Below the pieces are notes generated by a model. The model did no database searches. It saw only the letters and a list, made by a program, of their open reading frames with translations, and was not told where the DNA came from. Source: Clostridiaceae bacterium UBA4839 (GTDB lineage Bacteria; Bacillota; Clostridia; Clostridiales; Caloramatoraceae). From it: a stretch of DNA of 31,272 bases. Where the stretch lies: positions 55,846 through 87,117 of the forward strand of contig DHEX01000086.1 of NCBI GenBank assembly GCA_002400085.1. The letters are read 5' to 3'. Position 1 is the first letter of the stretch. Every line of letters starts with the position of its first letter. A program made the translations under genes and the position numbers. Of the stretch, positions 1-8,873 are shown piece by piece.

Positions 1-182
1 CAAAAATACCTCAAATAAGGCAGATTATAAATTTAACCATAATGAATAAAAAATCGGAAGAAATTAATAATGCTCAAAACCTATCAAAAATTGTAAGTGA
101 ATTGATAACTAAGATTAATGATATTATGACAACTGGCAGGATTACAAACGTTTATATAAGAGATATCCTTATAAGCTATTAG
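1..182 (+). CDS. fliL: FliL C-terminal end (partial)
   Basis: The 5' end is cut off by the window. The frame is open from base 3 to a TAG at 180-182. The visible residues run from PQIRQIINLTIMNKK through SELITKINDIMTTGRITNVY to a C-terminal DILISY. This matches the FliL C-terminus: a helix that ends in a hydrophobic strand after a 'G-x-I/V-x-N-V-Y' turn. FliL is a single-pass inner-membrane protein that surrounds the flagellar stator units and supports torque. fliL directly before fliO/fliP is a standard order in Firmicutes. The stop lies 11 bases before the fliO start, so the two are probably co-transcribed. No start or membrane segment is visible. Confidence 0.8.
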   Translation, partial: KIPQIRQIINLTIMNKKSEEINNAQNLSKIVSELITKINDIMTTGRITNVYIRDILISY

Positions 183-193
183 AGGGTGAATAA

Positions 194-541
194 ATGGATA
201 GTTTTACTACTGCAGATATGATGGGCTTTTTAATTTTTTTACCTTTAGTTATACTTCTTATTTATATAACTTTAAAATATGGCGGCAAGTATGCAAAAAA
301 ACTTAGTCAAGGCAAGCTAATAAAGGTAGTTGAAAAAGTTTCATTAAGCCAAAACTCCTATATTGCAATTGTCTTAGTTGATGGCAAGCCCTACCTTATG
401 TCCGGAGGAGAAAAAGGGGTTCAAATACTGAAAGAGCTTGATGAATCTGTAGCTGAAAAAATTAAGGATAGCAATGGGCAAAATAATAAATTTAATTTTC
501 TAAAGGGATGGAATATTAATGGAAAAAAAGAAAAATTATAA
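194..541 (+). CDS. fliO: Flagellar biosynthesis protein FliO/FliZ family
   Basis: A 115-residue protein with one membrane segment at about residues 11-28, then a short basic stretch (KYGGKYAKK). A small cytoplasmic domain follows with the FliO-type core KLIKVVEKVSLSQNSYIAIV and 'DGKPYLMSGGEKGVQILKEL'. FliO helps assemble the FliP ring of the flagellar type III export gate and is the most variable component. GAGGGTGA lies six bases before the ATG. The last 23 bases overlap the start of fliP, which suggests translational coupling. The assignment rests on the fold pattern and on its place between fliL and fliP. Confidence 0.85.
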   Translation: MDSFTTADMMGFLIFLPLVILLIYITLKYGGKYAKKLSQGKLIKVVEKVSLSQNSYIAIVLVDGKPYLMSGGEKGVQILKELDESVAEKIKDSNGQNNKFNFLKGWNINGKKEKL

Positions 542-1304
542 AATATATAAGTACAGTAAAATAATTCTATTAACATTGTTATTTTTAACAGCAACAGCAT
601 ATAAGGCAAAGGCTGCTCCAACTGACTTTCAAATACCTAAAGTATCAATTACAGTAGATGATGCCAAAACTCCTAAGGAATATGTTGATAATGTTAAGAT
701 ATTAATCCTTTTAACTACTCTTACATTTATTCCAGCCATACTTACATTAATGACATCTTTTACAAGAATTATTGTGGTTTTAGGATTTGTAAGAAGTGCA
801 CTATCTACACAGCAATCTCCGCCAAACCAGGTATTAATAGGTCTTGCACTTTTTATGACAATGTTTATTATGACACCTACATATAATAAAATTAATCAGG
901 ATGCAATTAAGCCCTATGTGAATGGGACTATTACGCAGGAGCAAGCAATTAAAAATGGAAGCAAACCTTTGAAGGATTTTATGCTTAAACAAACCAGGGA
1001 GAAAGATTTGGCCTTATTTTATAAATCAGCTAACATAGAGCGCCCTAAGGACAGGTATGAAGTTCCATTTAGAATATTAGTTCCAGCATTTGCAATTAGC
1101 GAACTTAAAACTGCCTTTCAAATGGGATTTTTGATTTTCATACCATTTGTAATAATAGATATGGTTGTTGCAAGTATATTGATGTCTATGGGAATGTTTA
1201 TGCTTCCGCCGGTTGCAGTATCATTGCCTTTTAAACTGCTGCTTTTTGTACTTGCAGATGGATGGAACCTTGTTGTTAAGTCTTTATTACAAAGTTTTAT
1301 GTAG
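519..1304 (+). CDS. fliP: Flagellar export gate protein FliP
   Basis: A 261-residue core subunit of the flagellar export gate, which forms a pentamer with FliQ and FliR in the basal body membrane. The N-terminus (KKK, hydrophobic stretch about 14-28, AKA-AP near 32/33) looks like a cleavable signal peptide, as is usual for FliP. Typical FliP segments follow: LTSFTRIIVVLGFVRSAL, the QSPPNQVLIGLALFMTMF stretch, ERPKDRYEVPFRILVPAFAI, and the C-terminal membrane pair. AAAGGGATGG ends seven bases before the ATG, which lies within the 3' end of fliO. The length is normal and no key part is missing. Confidence 0.95.
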   Translation: MEKKKNYKIYKYSKIILLTLLFLTATAYKAKAAPTDFQIPKVSITVDDAKTPKEYVDNVKILILLTTLTFIPAILTLMTSFTRIIVVLGFVRSALSTQQSPPNQVLIGLALFMTMFIMTPTYNKINQDAIKPYVNGTITQEQAIKNGSKPLKDFMLKQTREKDLALFYKSANIERPKDRYEVPFRILVPAFAISELKTAFQMGFLIFIPFVIIDMVVASILMSMGMFMLPPVAVSLPFKLLLFVLADGWNLVVKSLLQSFM

Positions 1305-1318
1305 GGGTAGGTGATTAG

Positions 1319-1588
1319 ATGACAGATACTTTTTTGATTTCTATTGCTAAAGAGAGCCTTTTAACAGCTCTTAAGGTTGCAGCGCCAGTACTCATTGTTT
1401 CTATGCTTGTTGGTCTTCTTGTAAGCATACTTCAGGCAGTAACGCAGATTCAGGAGCAAACACTTACTTTTGTTCCTAAGATGATTGCAATAGTAATAGT
1501 TTTTTTGATTTTAGGACCTTGGATGGTAAGAACTCTTGTTAACTTTACTGAGTATATGATTAATAGCATTATATATGTAGTGAAATAG
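1319..1588 (+). CDS. fliQ: Flagellar export gate protein FliQ
   Basis: An 89-residue protein with two membrane helices (about 15-38 and 54-76), the normal size and topology for FliQ. The conserved central segment LQAVTQIQEQTLTFVPKM between the helices is diagnostic. FliQ packs around the FliP5-FliR core of the type III export gate. A GGGGTAGGTGA ribosome site precedes the ATG. fliP ends 14 bases upstream and fliR-flhB begins 10 bases downstream. Confidence 0.95.
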   Translation: MTDTFLISIAKESLLTALKVAAPVLIVSMLVGLLVSILQAVTQIQEQTLTFVPKMIAIVIVFLILGPWMVRTLVNFTEYMINSIIYVVK

Positions 1589-1598
1589 GTGAAACTTA

Positions 1599-3422
1599 AT
1601 GCAAAGAGATTTCTTGATATTTTTCTTCTGTACAGTTAGAGTTAGTGCAATGCTTATGTCTTCTCCAATATTTTCTGTGAAGCAGATCCCTAAGCTTTTT
1701 AAAGCAGGTTTATCCATGCTTCTTGGCGTAATCATAAGCAGCATAATAAGCCTTCAAGATGTTGTTTTGCCATCAAATAACATTGATTTTGTTATAGTAA
1801 TTTTTAAAGAAATAATAGTAGGAGTATCAATTGGTTTTACAGCAACGCTTATATTTAATGCTGTAAGGACTTCAGGACAGCTTATTGATTTTCAAGCTGG
1901 TTTTGCTATGGCACAGTATTATGATCCTTCTACATCATCAGTATCAACACCTTTTGAGAGATTTTTTAATTGGTTTGCTATAGTAATTTTTTTAGCCTTT
2001 AACTTTCATCATGTAATAATATCAGCAGTGATACGGAGCTTTGAAGTTGTTCCTGCGGGGGTTTTCCACATAAATTCGATGTCTTTTAAGGTTATTATGT
2101 CAGTGTTTTCAAAAAGCTTTGTAATTGCATTACAGTTTGCTGCACCTATTATTATTGTTTTATTTGTTACAGATTTTACACTTGGACTTATTTCAAGATC
2201 TGTACCGCAAATAAATGTATTCATACTTGGAATGCCAATTAAATTTATGTTAGTTTTGCTTGCAATAGCTGCTATACTTCCAGGGCTTTCAAAAGTTTAT
2301 GTAAAAGCTTTTGAAGGTATGTCAACTGACCTTATGAAAGTATTAAAGGCACTTCCTTTTCTTTTTATCTCCCGAACAGATGATAAAACAGAGGAGCCTA
2401 CTTATAAAAGGTTAGATGATGCAAAGAAAAAAGGACAAGTTCCTAGAAGTGCAGATTTAAATTCTGCAATGACATTAATGGCTGCATGTGCAGTTCTAAT
2501 TTTATATGGTGATAAAATTTTTTATAATGGGATTCCATTAATAACTAATTGTTTAAATATGATTAAAAAAAATCCAATAAATATGGAAAATACGCCGACA
2601 ATTTTTATATATATATTTAAAAATATTTTCATTGCAGCATTACCTATTATGTTAACTGTTATGGTGGTAGGTATTGTATCAAATGTTGGGCAAAGCGGTT
2701 TTATACTGACAAATGAGCCGCTTAAACCTAAATTAGAAAGAATAAATCCTGCAGAAGGGTTTAAAAGATTTTTTAATAAGAGGACACTTGTTGAACTTTT
2801 AAAATCAATTTTAAAAATTGCTCTTTTATCATATGTAGCAATAAGCTTTTTAAAGGGGAAAATATTTGATATAATGAAAACTTCTGATTTAAATATCAAT
2901 GGGATATTTCCTTTTGCTAAAGATTTATTGGATTCTCAGCTTGTAAGGTTTGTTGCTGTAATGCTAATAATTGGACTTGCTGATTATATATTTCAAAAAA
3001 GACAATATAAAAAGGATATGCGTATGACAAAGGAGGAAGTTAAAGAGGAATATAAGGAGTCAGAAGGAGATCCTCTTATTAAGTCAAGGCAAAGGCAAAG
3101 GCAAAAGGAAATGGCCATGCATAGGATGATGCATGAGGTTCCTAAAGCTACCGTGGTCGTTACAAATCCAACACATTTTGCTGTGGCTTTAAAGTATGAT
3201 AAAGATAAGAATTCAGCACCTAAAGTTGTAGCAAAAGGCGCAGATGTTGTTGCACAGAGGATTAAAAAGATAGCTAGAGAAAATAATGTCCCTATTGTTG
3301 AAAATAAGCCGCTTGCAAGACAGCTTTTTTCCAAAGTCGAACTTGATGAAGAGGTACCAATAGAACTTTATCAGGCTGTAGCCGAGATAATTGCTTATGT
3401 ATATAGCTTAAAGAAAATGTGA
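1599..3422 (+). CDS. fliR-flhB: Fused FliR-FlhB flagellar export protein
   Basis: One uninterrupted 607-residue frame joins two normally separate export-gate proteins. Residues 1 to about 255 are FliR: multiple membrane helices, with GQLIDFQAGFAMAQYYDP at about 93-110. The FlhB part begins at TEEPTYKRLDDAKKKGQVPR (about 264-283) and has four membrane helices. It also has the cytoplasmic switch domain with the autocleavage motif NPTH at 523-526. FlhB self-cleaves between N and P and switches export from rod/hook to filament substrates. There is no internal stop, so this is a true fusion and not a sequencing join. Fusions of this kind are known in Clostridium, and an engineered one works in Salmonella. 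AGGTGA lies before the ATG. The stop overlaps the ribosome site of flhA. Confidence 0.95.
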   Translation: MQRDFLIFFFCTVRVSAMLMSSPIFSVKQIPKLFKAGLSMLLGVIISSIISLQDVVLPSNNIDFVIVIFKEIIVGVSIGFTATLIFNAVRTSGQLIDFQAGFAMAQYYDPSTSSVSTPFERFFNWFAIVIFLAFNFHHVIISAVIRSFEVVPAGVFHINSMSFKVIMSVFSKSFVIALQFAAPIIIVLFVTDFTLGLISRSVPQINVFILGMPIKFMLVLLAIAAILPGLSKVYVKAFEGMSTDLMKVLKALPFLFISRTDDKTEEPTYKRLDDAKKKGQVPRSADLNSAMTLMAACAVLILYGDKIFYNGIPLITNCLNMIKKNPINMENTPTIFIYIFKNIFIAALPIMLTVMVVGIVSNVGQSGFILTNEPLKPKLERINPAEGFKRFFNKRTLVELLKSILKIALLSYVAISFLKGKIFDIMKTSDLNINGIFPFAKDLLDSQLVRFVAVMLIIGLADYIFQKRQYKKDMRMTKEEVKEEYKESEGDPLIKSRQRQRQKEMAMHRMMHEVPKATVVVTNPTHFAVALKYDKDKNSAPKVVAKGADVVAQRIKKIARENNVPIVENKPLARQLFSKVELDEEVPIELYQAVAEIIAYVYSLKKM

Positions 3423-3433
3423 AGGTGAATAAT

Positions 3434-5494
3434 ATGGCAAAGAATAAGTTTAATATAAAAGAGAATAAAGATGTAATAGTACCTATTTTAGTAATTCTTA
3501 TAGTTTTAATGATGATTTTGCCTATACCTACTGGAGTATTGGATTTCTTAATTGCATTTAATATAGCTTTTTCAATAGTAGTTTTGCTTTTAACTATGTT
3601 TACCAAAAGTGTACTGGAACTTTCTATTTTCCCAACATTACTACTAATTACAACTCTTTTTAGATTAGGAATAAACGTTGCTGCTACTAAGCTGATTTTA
3701 AGCACAGCTACAGCTACTCCTATAATTGAAGGGTTTGGAAGCTTTGTTGTTGGTAATAATTATGTGGTTGGTTTTATTGTATTTATAATAATAACTATTG
3801 TGCAATTTGTTGTTATTACTAACGGTTCTGGAAGGGTTGCTGAGGTTGCTGCAAGATTTGCACTTGATGCAATGCCAGGCAAGCAAATGAGCATCGATGC
3901 TGATTTAAATGCTGGAATAATTAGTGAATCAGAAGCAAGGAAAAAAAGAGAAGATCTTCAGGAGGAAGCAAACTTTTATGGCGCAATGGATGGTGCCAGC
4001 AAATTTGTTAAAGGAGATGCAATTGCAAGTTTAATTATAGTTGTTGTTAATCTCCTTGGCGGACTTTTAATTGGAACTTTATTTTTAAAACTTAGTGCCA
4101 TGGATGCATTAAAAAGATATGCACTTTTAACTGTTGGTAACGCTCTTGTATCGCAAATACCTTCACTTTTAATTTCAACTGCATCTGGTATTATAGTAAC
4201 CCGTTCTTCATCCAAATCAAATCTTGGAGAAGAGTTTTCAAAAGAACTTACAGCTTATCCTACTGCACTATATATAACCAGTGGCTTTTTAGTTTTGATG
4301 GGCCTTATTCCTTCAATGCCATGGTATATTTTTCTTCCACTTGCTGCCCTTTGCGGCGCTTATGGCCATAGTTTATCAAAGGGAGAAAAGACAGGCAGCA
4401 ATATGAAGGGTGCTGAGGAAGCAAGCTCTGAAATAGCGAAGGAGAGGAAAGAGCCAGAAAATGTAATGAGCTTATTAAATGTAGAACCTCTTGAAATCGA
4501 AATTGGATATGGTCTTATTCCACTTGCTGATGTTTCAGCTGGCGGTGACTTACTTGATAGAATAGCTGGAGTAAGAAGACAATGTGCTATTGAAATGGGA
4601 ATAATAGTTCAGCCTATAAGGATTAGGGATAATTTGCAGCTTGCTACAAACGAATATACAATTAAAATAAAAGGAACTGTAGTAGCTAAGGGCGAAATAT
4701 TATGCAATCATTATCTTGCCATTGATGCTTCTGGAGAGGGAGTTCCAATTGACGGTATAAAAACTGTGGATCCTACCTTTGGACTTCCTGCAGTTTGGAT
4801 TCCTGACAGCAAGAAAGAGGATGCAGAGCTTCTTGGAATTACGGTAGTTGATCCTACTACTGTTTTAGTTACTCATTTGACTGAAATAATTAAACAGCAT
4901 GCTTATGAACTATTAGGGCGACAAGAAGTAAAAATGCTTATTGATAATTTAAAGGAAAATTACAGCGCAGTTGTAGAGGAGCTTATACCTAATTTGTTAA
5001 GCCTTGGGGAAGTTCAAAAAGTTTTACAAAATTTACTTAAAGAAAGAGTACCTATTAGAGACTTAGTAACTATTTTGGAAAGCTTGGCTGACAATGCTGT
5101 AAATACAAAGGATATTGAGGTACTTACGGAGTATGTAAGATTTTCATTAGGAAGAACCATATGCAAGGATTTGGTAGATGATAATAACACAATTAAGGTT
5201 ATTACGCTTCATCCTGATGTGGAGCAATTAATAGACAGCAATATTCAAAAATCTTTTCAGGGTTCATATCCTGTACTTGATCCTGATACAACAAGGAAAT
5301 TATTTGAGGAAATAAACAAAAAAATCAGTGCATCAGAATTTAACAATAACCAGCCTGTAATATTATGCTCTCCAAGGATAAGACCTGCTTTTAGAAAGCT
5401 TACAGAGATAGTTTTTCCAAATATTCGTGTTATTTCTATGAATGAAATACCAACAGATATTCAGATAGAAACAGTTGGGGTGGTGACCATTTAA
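3434..5494 (+). CDS. flhA: Flagellar export gate protein FlhA
   Basis: A 686-residue protein: eight predicted N-terminal membrane helices, then a large cytoplasmic domain from about residue 325 that docks substrate-chaperone complexes as a nonamer. The FHIPEP-family signature appears as MPGKQMSIDADLNAG (about 147-161), preceded by RVAEVAARFALDA. Length matches the family. I place the start at the ATG at 3434, because GAAGGTGA (3421-3428) sits at proper spacing before it. An in-frame GTG at 3419 overlaps the upstream stop and has no such site. The stop (TAA) shares its last base with the flhF ATG. Confidence 0.95.
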   Translation: MAKNKFNIKENKDVIVPILVILIVLMMILPIPTGVLDFLIAFNIAFSIVVLLLTMFTKSVLELSIFPTLLLITTLFRLGINVAATKLILSTATATPIIEGFGSFVVGNNYVVGFIVFIIITIVQFVVITNGSGRVAEVAARFALDAMPGKQMSIDADLNAGIISESEARKKREDLQEEANFYGAMDGASKFVKGDAIASLIIVVVNLLGGLLIGTLFLKLSAMDALKRYALLTVGNALVSQIPSLLISTASGIIVTRSSSKSNLGEEFSKELTAYPTALYITSGFLVLMGLIPSMPWYIFLPLAALCGAYGHSLSKGEKTGSNMKGAEEASSEIAKERKEPENVMSLLNVEPLEIEIGYGLIPLADVSAGGDLLDRIAGVRRQCAIEMGIIVQPIRIRDNLQLATNEYTIKIKGTVVAKGEILCNHYLAIDASGEGVPIDGIKTVDPTFGLPAVWIPDSKKEDAELLGITVVDPTTVLVTHLTEIIKQHAYELLGRQEVKMLIDNLKENYSAVVEELIPNLLSLGEVQKVLQNLLKERVPIRDLVTILESLADNAVNTKDIEVLTEYVRFSLGRTICKDLVDDNNTIKVITLHPDVEQLIDSNIQKSFQGSYPVLDPDTTRKLFEEINKKISASEFNNNQPVILCSPRIRPAFRKLTEIVFPNIRVISMNEIPTDIQIETVGVVTI

Positions 5495-6564
5495 TGATTA
5501 TAAAAAGGTATATAGTTGATAATATGAACGAAGCAATGATAAAAATAAGATATGAATTAGGAAATGAAGCTGTTATTGTGAGCCAAAGAAAAATAAGGGA
5601 AAAGGGCATTAAGGGTTTTTTTAGGCATAAAAAGTATGAAGTAACTGCAGCAGCAGACGACAAACCCAAGAAAAATAATGAAGAAATAATAAAAAAAGAT
5701 GAATTAAGAAATGAAATGGATGAATTAAAATCTATGATGGCTAATTTGTTATCCAAGCAGTCAGAAGTAGTGGATAATACAAAAAAAAGCAAGGGGAAAA
5801 AGTTAACAATAAATAAAAAGTTATTAGAAAATGATATTCCCGATGAAATAATTGAAGATATTTACTCCAAAGTTAAGGCTAAAGGCGGAAAAAACTTAAG
5901 GACTAATTCAAAGCAATTTGAAGAAGAAGTTAATAATATTATAAAAAATATTATTAAGACTGATACAGGAATTAATGGAAGAGTCCATGTTTTAATAGGA
6001 CCAACAGGGGTTGGTAAAACAACTACTATTGCAAAGCTTGCAGGCCTTTACTCATTATATAAAAATAAAAAAGTTGGACTTATTACTATAGATACATATA
6101 GAATTGGTGCTGTGGAACAGCTTAAAATATATGCCAATATCCTTTCAGCTCCTTTTGGTGTGATACTTACAGTTAAGGATATTCCTGAAGTTATGAAGAC
6201 TATGGAAGATTGTGATTTGATTTTTATAGATACTACTGGAAGAAACAGCAAAAACGCAATGCAGGTTTCTGAAATAAGGCAGTACATAGATGCATTAAAA
6301 CCTGATGGAATCCACCTTGTTTTAAGTATGACTACAAAATGTAAGGATATAAAAAGGATTGCTAATGACTACAAAATAATAAAATATACAAGCCTTATAC
6401 TGACAAAAATAGATGAAACAGATACCTGTGGCTCTATATTAGCATCACTTTATTATGCAAATGTTCCAGTATCATTTTTAACTACAGGTCAAAATGTTCC
6501 TGATGACATACAAGAAGCTAAAACGGAAAAGCTGTTTAATCTAATTATGGGGGCAGAGCAATGA
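5494..6564 (+). CDS. flhF: Flagellar placement GTPase FlhF
   Basis: A 356-residue SRP-family GTPase that fixes flagellum number and position, working with FlhG. The order is a variable N-terminal basic region (1-105, with a charged KK/EE stretch), a helical N domain (about 105-160), and the G domain. Visible G motifs are the P-loop GPTGVGKT (169-176), DTYRIGAVEQLK (200-211), DTTGR (246-250), and a TKID guanine-specificity motif near residue 305. It begins inside a TAATG overlap with flhA and ends in an ATGA overlap with flhG, so the three are translated as a coupled set. All catalytic motifs are present. Confidence 0.96.
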   Translation: MIIKRYIVDNMNEAMIKIRYELGNEAVIVSQRKIREKGIKGFFRHKKYEVTAAADDKPKKNNEEIIKKDELRNEMDELKSMMANLLSKQSEVVDNTKKSKGKKLTINKKLLENDIPDEIIEDIYSKVKAKGGKNLRTNSKQFEEEVNNIIKNIIKTDTGINGRVHVLIGPTGVGKTTTIAKLAGLYSLYKNKKVGLITIDTYRIGAVEQLKIYANILSAPFGVILTVKDIPEVMKTMEDCDLIFIDTTGRNSKNAMQVSEIRQYIDALKPDGIHLVLSMTTKCKDIKRIANDYKIIKYTSLILTKIDETDTCGSILASLYYANVPVSFLTTGQNVPDDIQEAKTEKLFNLIMGAEQ

Positions 6565-7427
6565 AGGATCAGGCAGAAAAATTAAGATCAATGGTGAATA
6601 ATAAAAAGGATAACAGCCGTTCATCAAAATTTAGAGTTATTACTGTATCAAGCGGAAAAGGCGGAGTGGGGAAAACAAATTTAGTTGTAAATCTTGCTAT
6701 TTCCTTCCAAAAAAGAGGATTAAGGGTTGCTATTTTGGATGCTGATTTTGGAATGGCAAATGTAGATATTTTATTAGGCGTAAAAGCAAACTACAGCATA
6801 TATGATTTGCTATTTGATGACAAGACTATTGAGGACATTGAAGTTGATACCCCTTATGGAATTAAACTGTTTGCAGGTGGAAGAGGATTTAAAGAGTTTG
6901 ATGAAATTGATGATGAAAAAAGAAATAAATTACTTGGGGAATTTTCCAAAGTAAGCGATATTGATATACTGATTATAGATACGGGAGCAGGGATTTCACC
7001 TAATGTAATTAGATTTATTGAATATGCAGATGAAGTTATAATTGTAACTAATGAGGAGCCTACAGCTCTTACAGATGCATACAGCTTAATAAAAGTAATA
7101 AACAAAAATAATATTGATAAAAATCTTGATATAGTTATTAATATGGCTTCAAATTTAGTAAATGCAATGAGAACTTTTACTACACTAAAAAATATTTCAA
7201 AAAAATTTTTAAACATTGATATTAACTTTTTAGGATATTTAATAAAAGATAATAAGGTAAGAAATTCAGTTATTAAGCAAAAACCTTTTATAGAACTGTA
7301 TCCAAATAGTGAAATAGCACTTTGCATTCAAAAGATTTCCAATTCAATTATTGGCAACACAGAGAAAGTATCCAACAATTCAATAACGGGTTTCTTTAAT
7401 AACCTTTTCAAGGCAATTAGGAGGTAG
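6561..7427 (+). CDS. flhG: Flagellar number regulator FlhG (MinD/ParA-type ATPase)
   Basis: A 288-residue MinD-like ATPase (also called YlxH or FleN). It has the deviant Walker A motif KGGVGKT (33-39) inside VITVSSGKGGVGKTNLVVNL, a switch I region LDADFGMANVDILLG, and the switch II DTGAGIS. In characterised systems ATP-bound FlhG dimerises on the membrane, stimulates FlhF GTPase activity and limits flagellar number. The N-terminal tail carries KDQAEKLRSM, resembling the DQAxxLR element through which FlhG activates FlhF. The start overlaps the flhF stop (ATGA). The PilZ gene begins two bases after the stop. Confidence 0.95.
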   Translation: MKDQAEKLRSMVNNKKDNSRSSKFRVITVSSGKGGVGKTNLVVNLAISFQKRGLRVAILDADFGMANVDILLGVKANYSIYDLLFDDKTIEDIEVDTPYGIKLFAGGRGFKEFDEIDDEKRNKLLGEFSKVSDIDILIIDTGAGISPNVIRFIEYADEVIIVTNEEPTALTDAYSLIKVINKNNIDKNLDIVINMASNLVNAMRTFTTLKNISKKFLNIDINFLGYLIKDNKVRNSVIKQKPFIELYPNSEIALCIQKISNSIIGNTEKVSNNSITGFFNNLFKAIRR

Positions 7428-7429
7428 TT

Positions 7430-8080
7430 ATGGCAGATATTAAAATTAAAATGTCTATTAATCAAAAAATTGAAGTAATTAATCACAATAAAAAATATAA
7501 TTGCAGGATTCAGGATATTAAAGAGAACTGCTTTTTAATTGATGCGCCGTTTTTACTTTTGCATGATACTGATATAGAGTTCCTTATATCTAATGATGAT
7601 GAAGTTTTTGCCTGTAGTTCAAAAATAATAGGTCATAAAAAAGAAAATAACATTAATTTATCAATTATTTCTATGCCGTATAGTGTCATGAAAGTACAAA
7701 GAAGGGAATATTACAGGCTGACTATAGCCGAGCCTATAAAATACAGCTCGCTGCCTCTTGGGAAGCATTATAAATCTATTCATAATGTTCCAGCTGAAAT
7801 ATTTTCTAAGCTGAAGACTTCTGTAACTATTGATATAAGCGGCGGTGGAGTTAAAATCATAACAAACGAAAATATTGCTGCAGGGAGATATGTGATTTTG
7901 GAAATGGATATAGGTGAGACTCTTGATCTTTTAGCAGTATCCATAAGATGTGAAAAAGATGAAAACTCTAAGCAGTACAGGGTATCCTTAAAATATGTAA
8001 AACTTGATAATAGGACAAGAGACAAGATAATAAGCTATATATTTATGAAGTCAAGGGAATTAATAAAGGCAAACAAGTAG
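7430..8080 (+). CDS. PilZ-domain c-di-GMP receptor, YcgR/YpfA-type
   Basis: A 216-residue cytoplasmic protein with two domains. The N-terminal beta-rich part (about 5-85) is like YcgR-N/PilZN. The PilZ domain (about 90-205) keeps both parts of the c-di-GMP site: RREYYR giving RxxxR at 92-96, and DISGGG giving DxSxxG at 135-140. It should therefore bind the second messenger. YcgR-type proteins act as flagellar brakes at the switch or stator. The location between flhG and the motility sigma gene supports such a role. ATG follows the flhG stop by two bases with AGGAGG just upstream (7420-7425). The exact target in the motor is inference. Confidence 0.88.
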   Translation: MADIKIKMSINQKIEVINHNKKYNCRIQDIKENCFLIDAPFLLLHDTDIEFLISNDDEVFACSSKIIGHKKENNINLSIISMPYSVMKVQRREYYRLTIAEPIKYSSLPLGKHYKSIHNVPAEIFSKLKTSVTIDISGGGVKIITNENIAAGRYVILEMDIGETLDLLAVSIRCEKDENSKQYRVSLKYVKLDNRTRDKIISYIFMKSRELIKANK

Positions 8081-8092
8081 GAGGTAATTTTG

Positions 8093-8821
8093 ATGAAATG
8101 CTATAATAATGATGAGCAAAGGGATGAAATGATTGTTGAATACATCCCTTATGTAAAATATATAGCTTCCAGACTTGTTATTGGGAAACCCCCTGGAATT
8201 GAATATGAAGACCTTGTAAGTTTTGGGATATTAGGTCTTATTGATGCTATAGAGAAGTTTGACCCGTCAAAGGGGCTAAAATTTGAGACATATGCCACAT
8301 TAAGGATAAAAGGTTCTATTATTGATGAACTGAGAAAAATCAGCTGGATACCTAAAAGTGCATTTTCAAAATTTTCTTCACTAAATACTGCACGGGAAAA
8401 GCTTGAGAAGGAATTAAAAAGAGAGCCAACAGATGAAGAAATTGCCGACAAGATGAAAATAACTGTTGAAGATGTTAAAAATATAGAAGGGTACATAAAT
8501 TATATTTCTCTTATATCCTTAGATGAAGTTTTTTTTAGAACTGATGATGAAGAGGTACAACTAAAAAGTGTAATAGTTGATGAAAAAAGTCCCCAGCCCG
8601 ATGTGATGGCAGAAGAAAGGGAACAAACTGAAATGCTTAAAAAAGCAATAGATATGCTTACTGAAAAGGATAAATTAATTTTAAACCTTTATTATTATGA
8701 AAAGTTTACTTTAAAAGAAATTGGAAAGGTTTTAAACATCTCTGAATCAAGGGTATCACAGCTTCACAGCAGAGCAATATTAAGGCTTAGGGAAAATATG
8801 AAAAAATTAAAATATTTATAA
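8093..8821 (+). CDS. fliA: Flagellar sigma factor FliA/SigD (sigma-28)
   Basis: A 242-residue sigma factor of the FliA/SigD/WhiG group, which directs RNA polymerase to late flagellar, chemotaxis and flagellin genes. Region 2 is clear (YIPYVKYIASRLVIG, then EYEDLVSFGILGLIDAIEKF and FETYATLRIKGSIIDELRK). Region 3 has KREPTDEEIADKM and region 4 has a C-terminal helix-turn-helix (FTLKEIGKVLNISESRVSQL). I choose the ATG at 8093: AGGAGGT (8079-8085) lies seven bases before it, while the in-frame TTG at 8090 would be too close. No flgM anti-sigma gene is in the window. Confidence 0.95.
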   Translation: MKCYNNDEQRDEMIVEYIPYVKYIASRLVIGKPPGIEYEDLVSFGILGLIDAIEKFDPSKGLKFETYATLRIKGSIIDELRKISWIPKSAFSKFSSLNTAREKLEKELKREPTDEEIADKMKITVEDVKNIEGYINYISLISLDEVFFRTDDEEVQLKSVIVDEKSPQPDVMAEEREQTEMLKKAIDMLTEKDKLILNLYYYEKFTLKEIGKVLNISESRVSQLHSRAILRLRENMKKLKYL

Positions 8822-8873
8822 TTATAGGCTGCATATTTTACATAGCGAAAATGACCTGTAATTTGGAGGAAAT

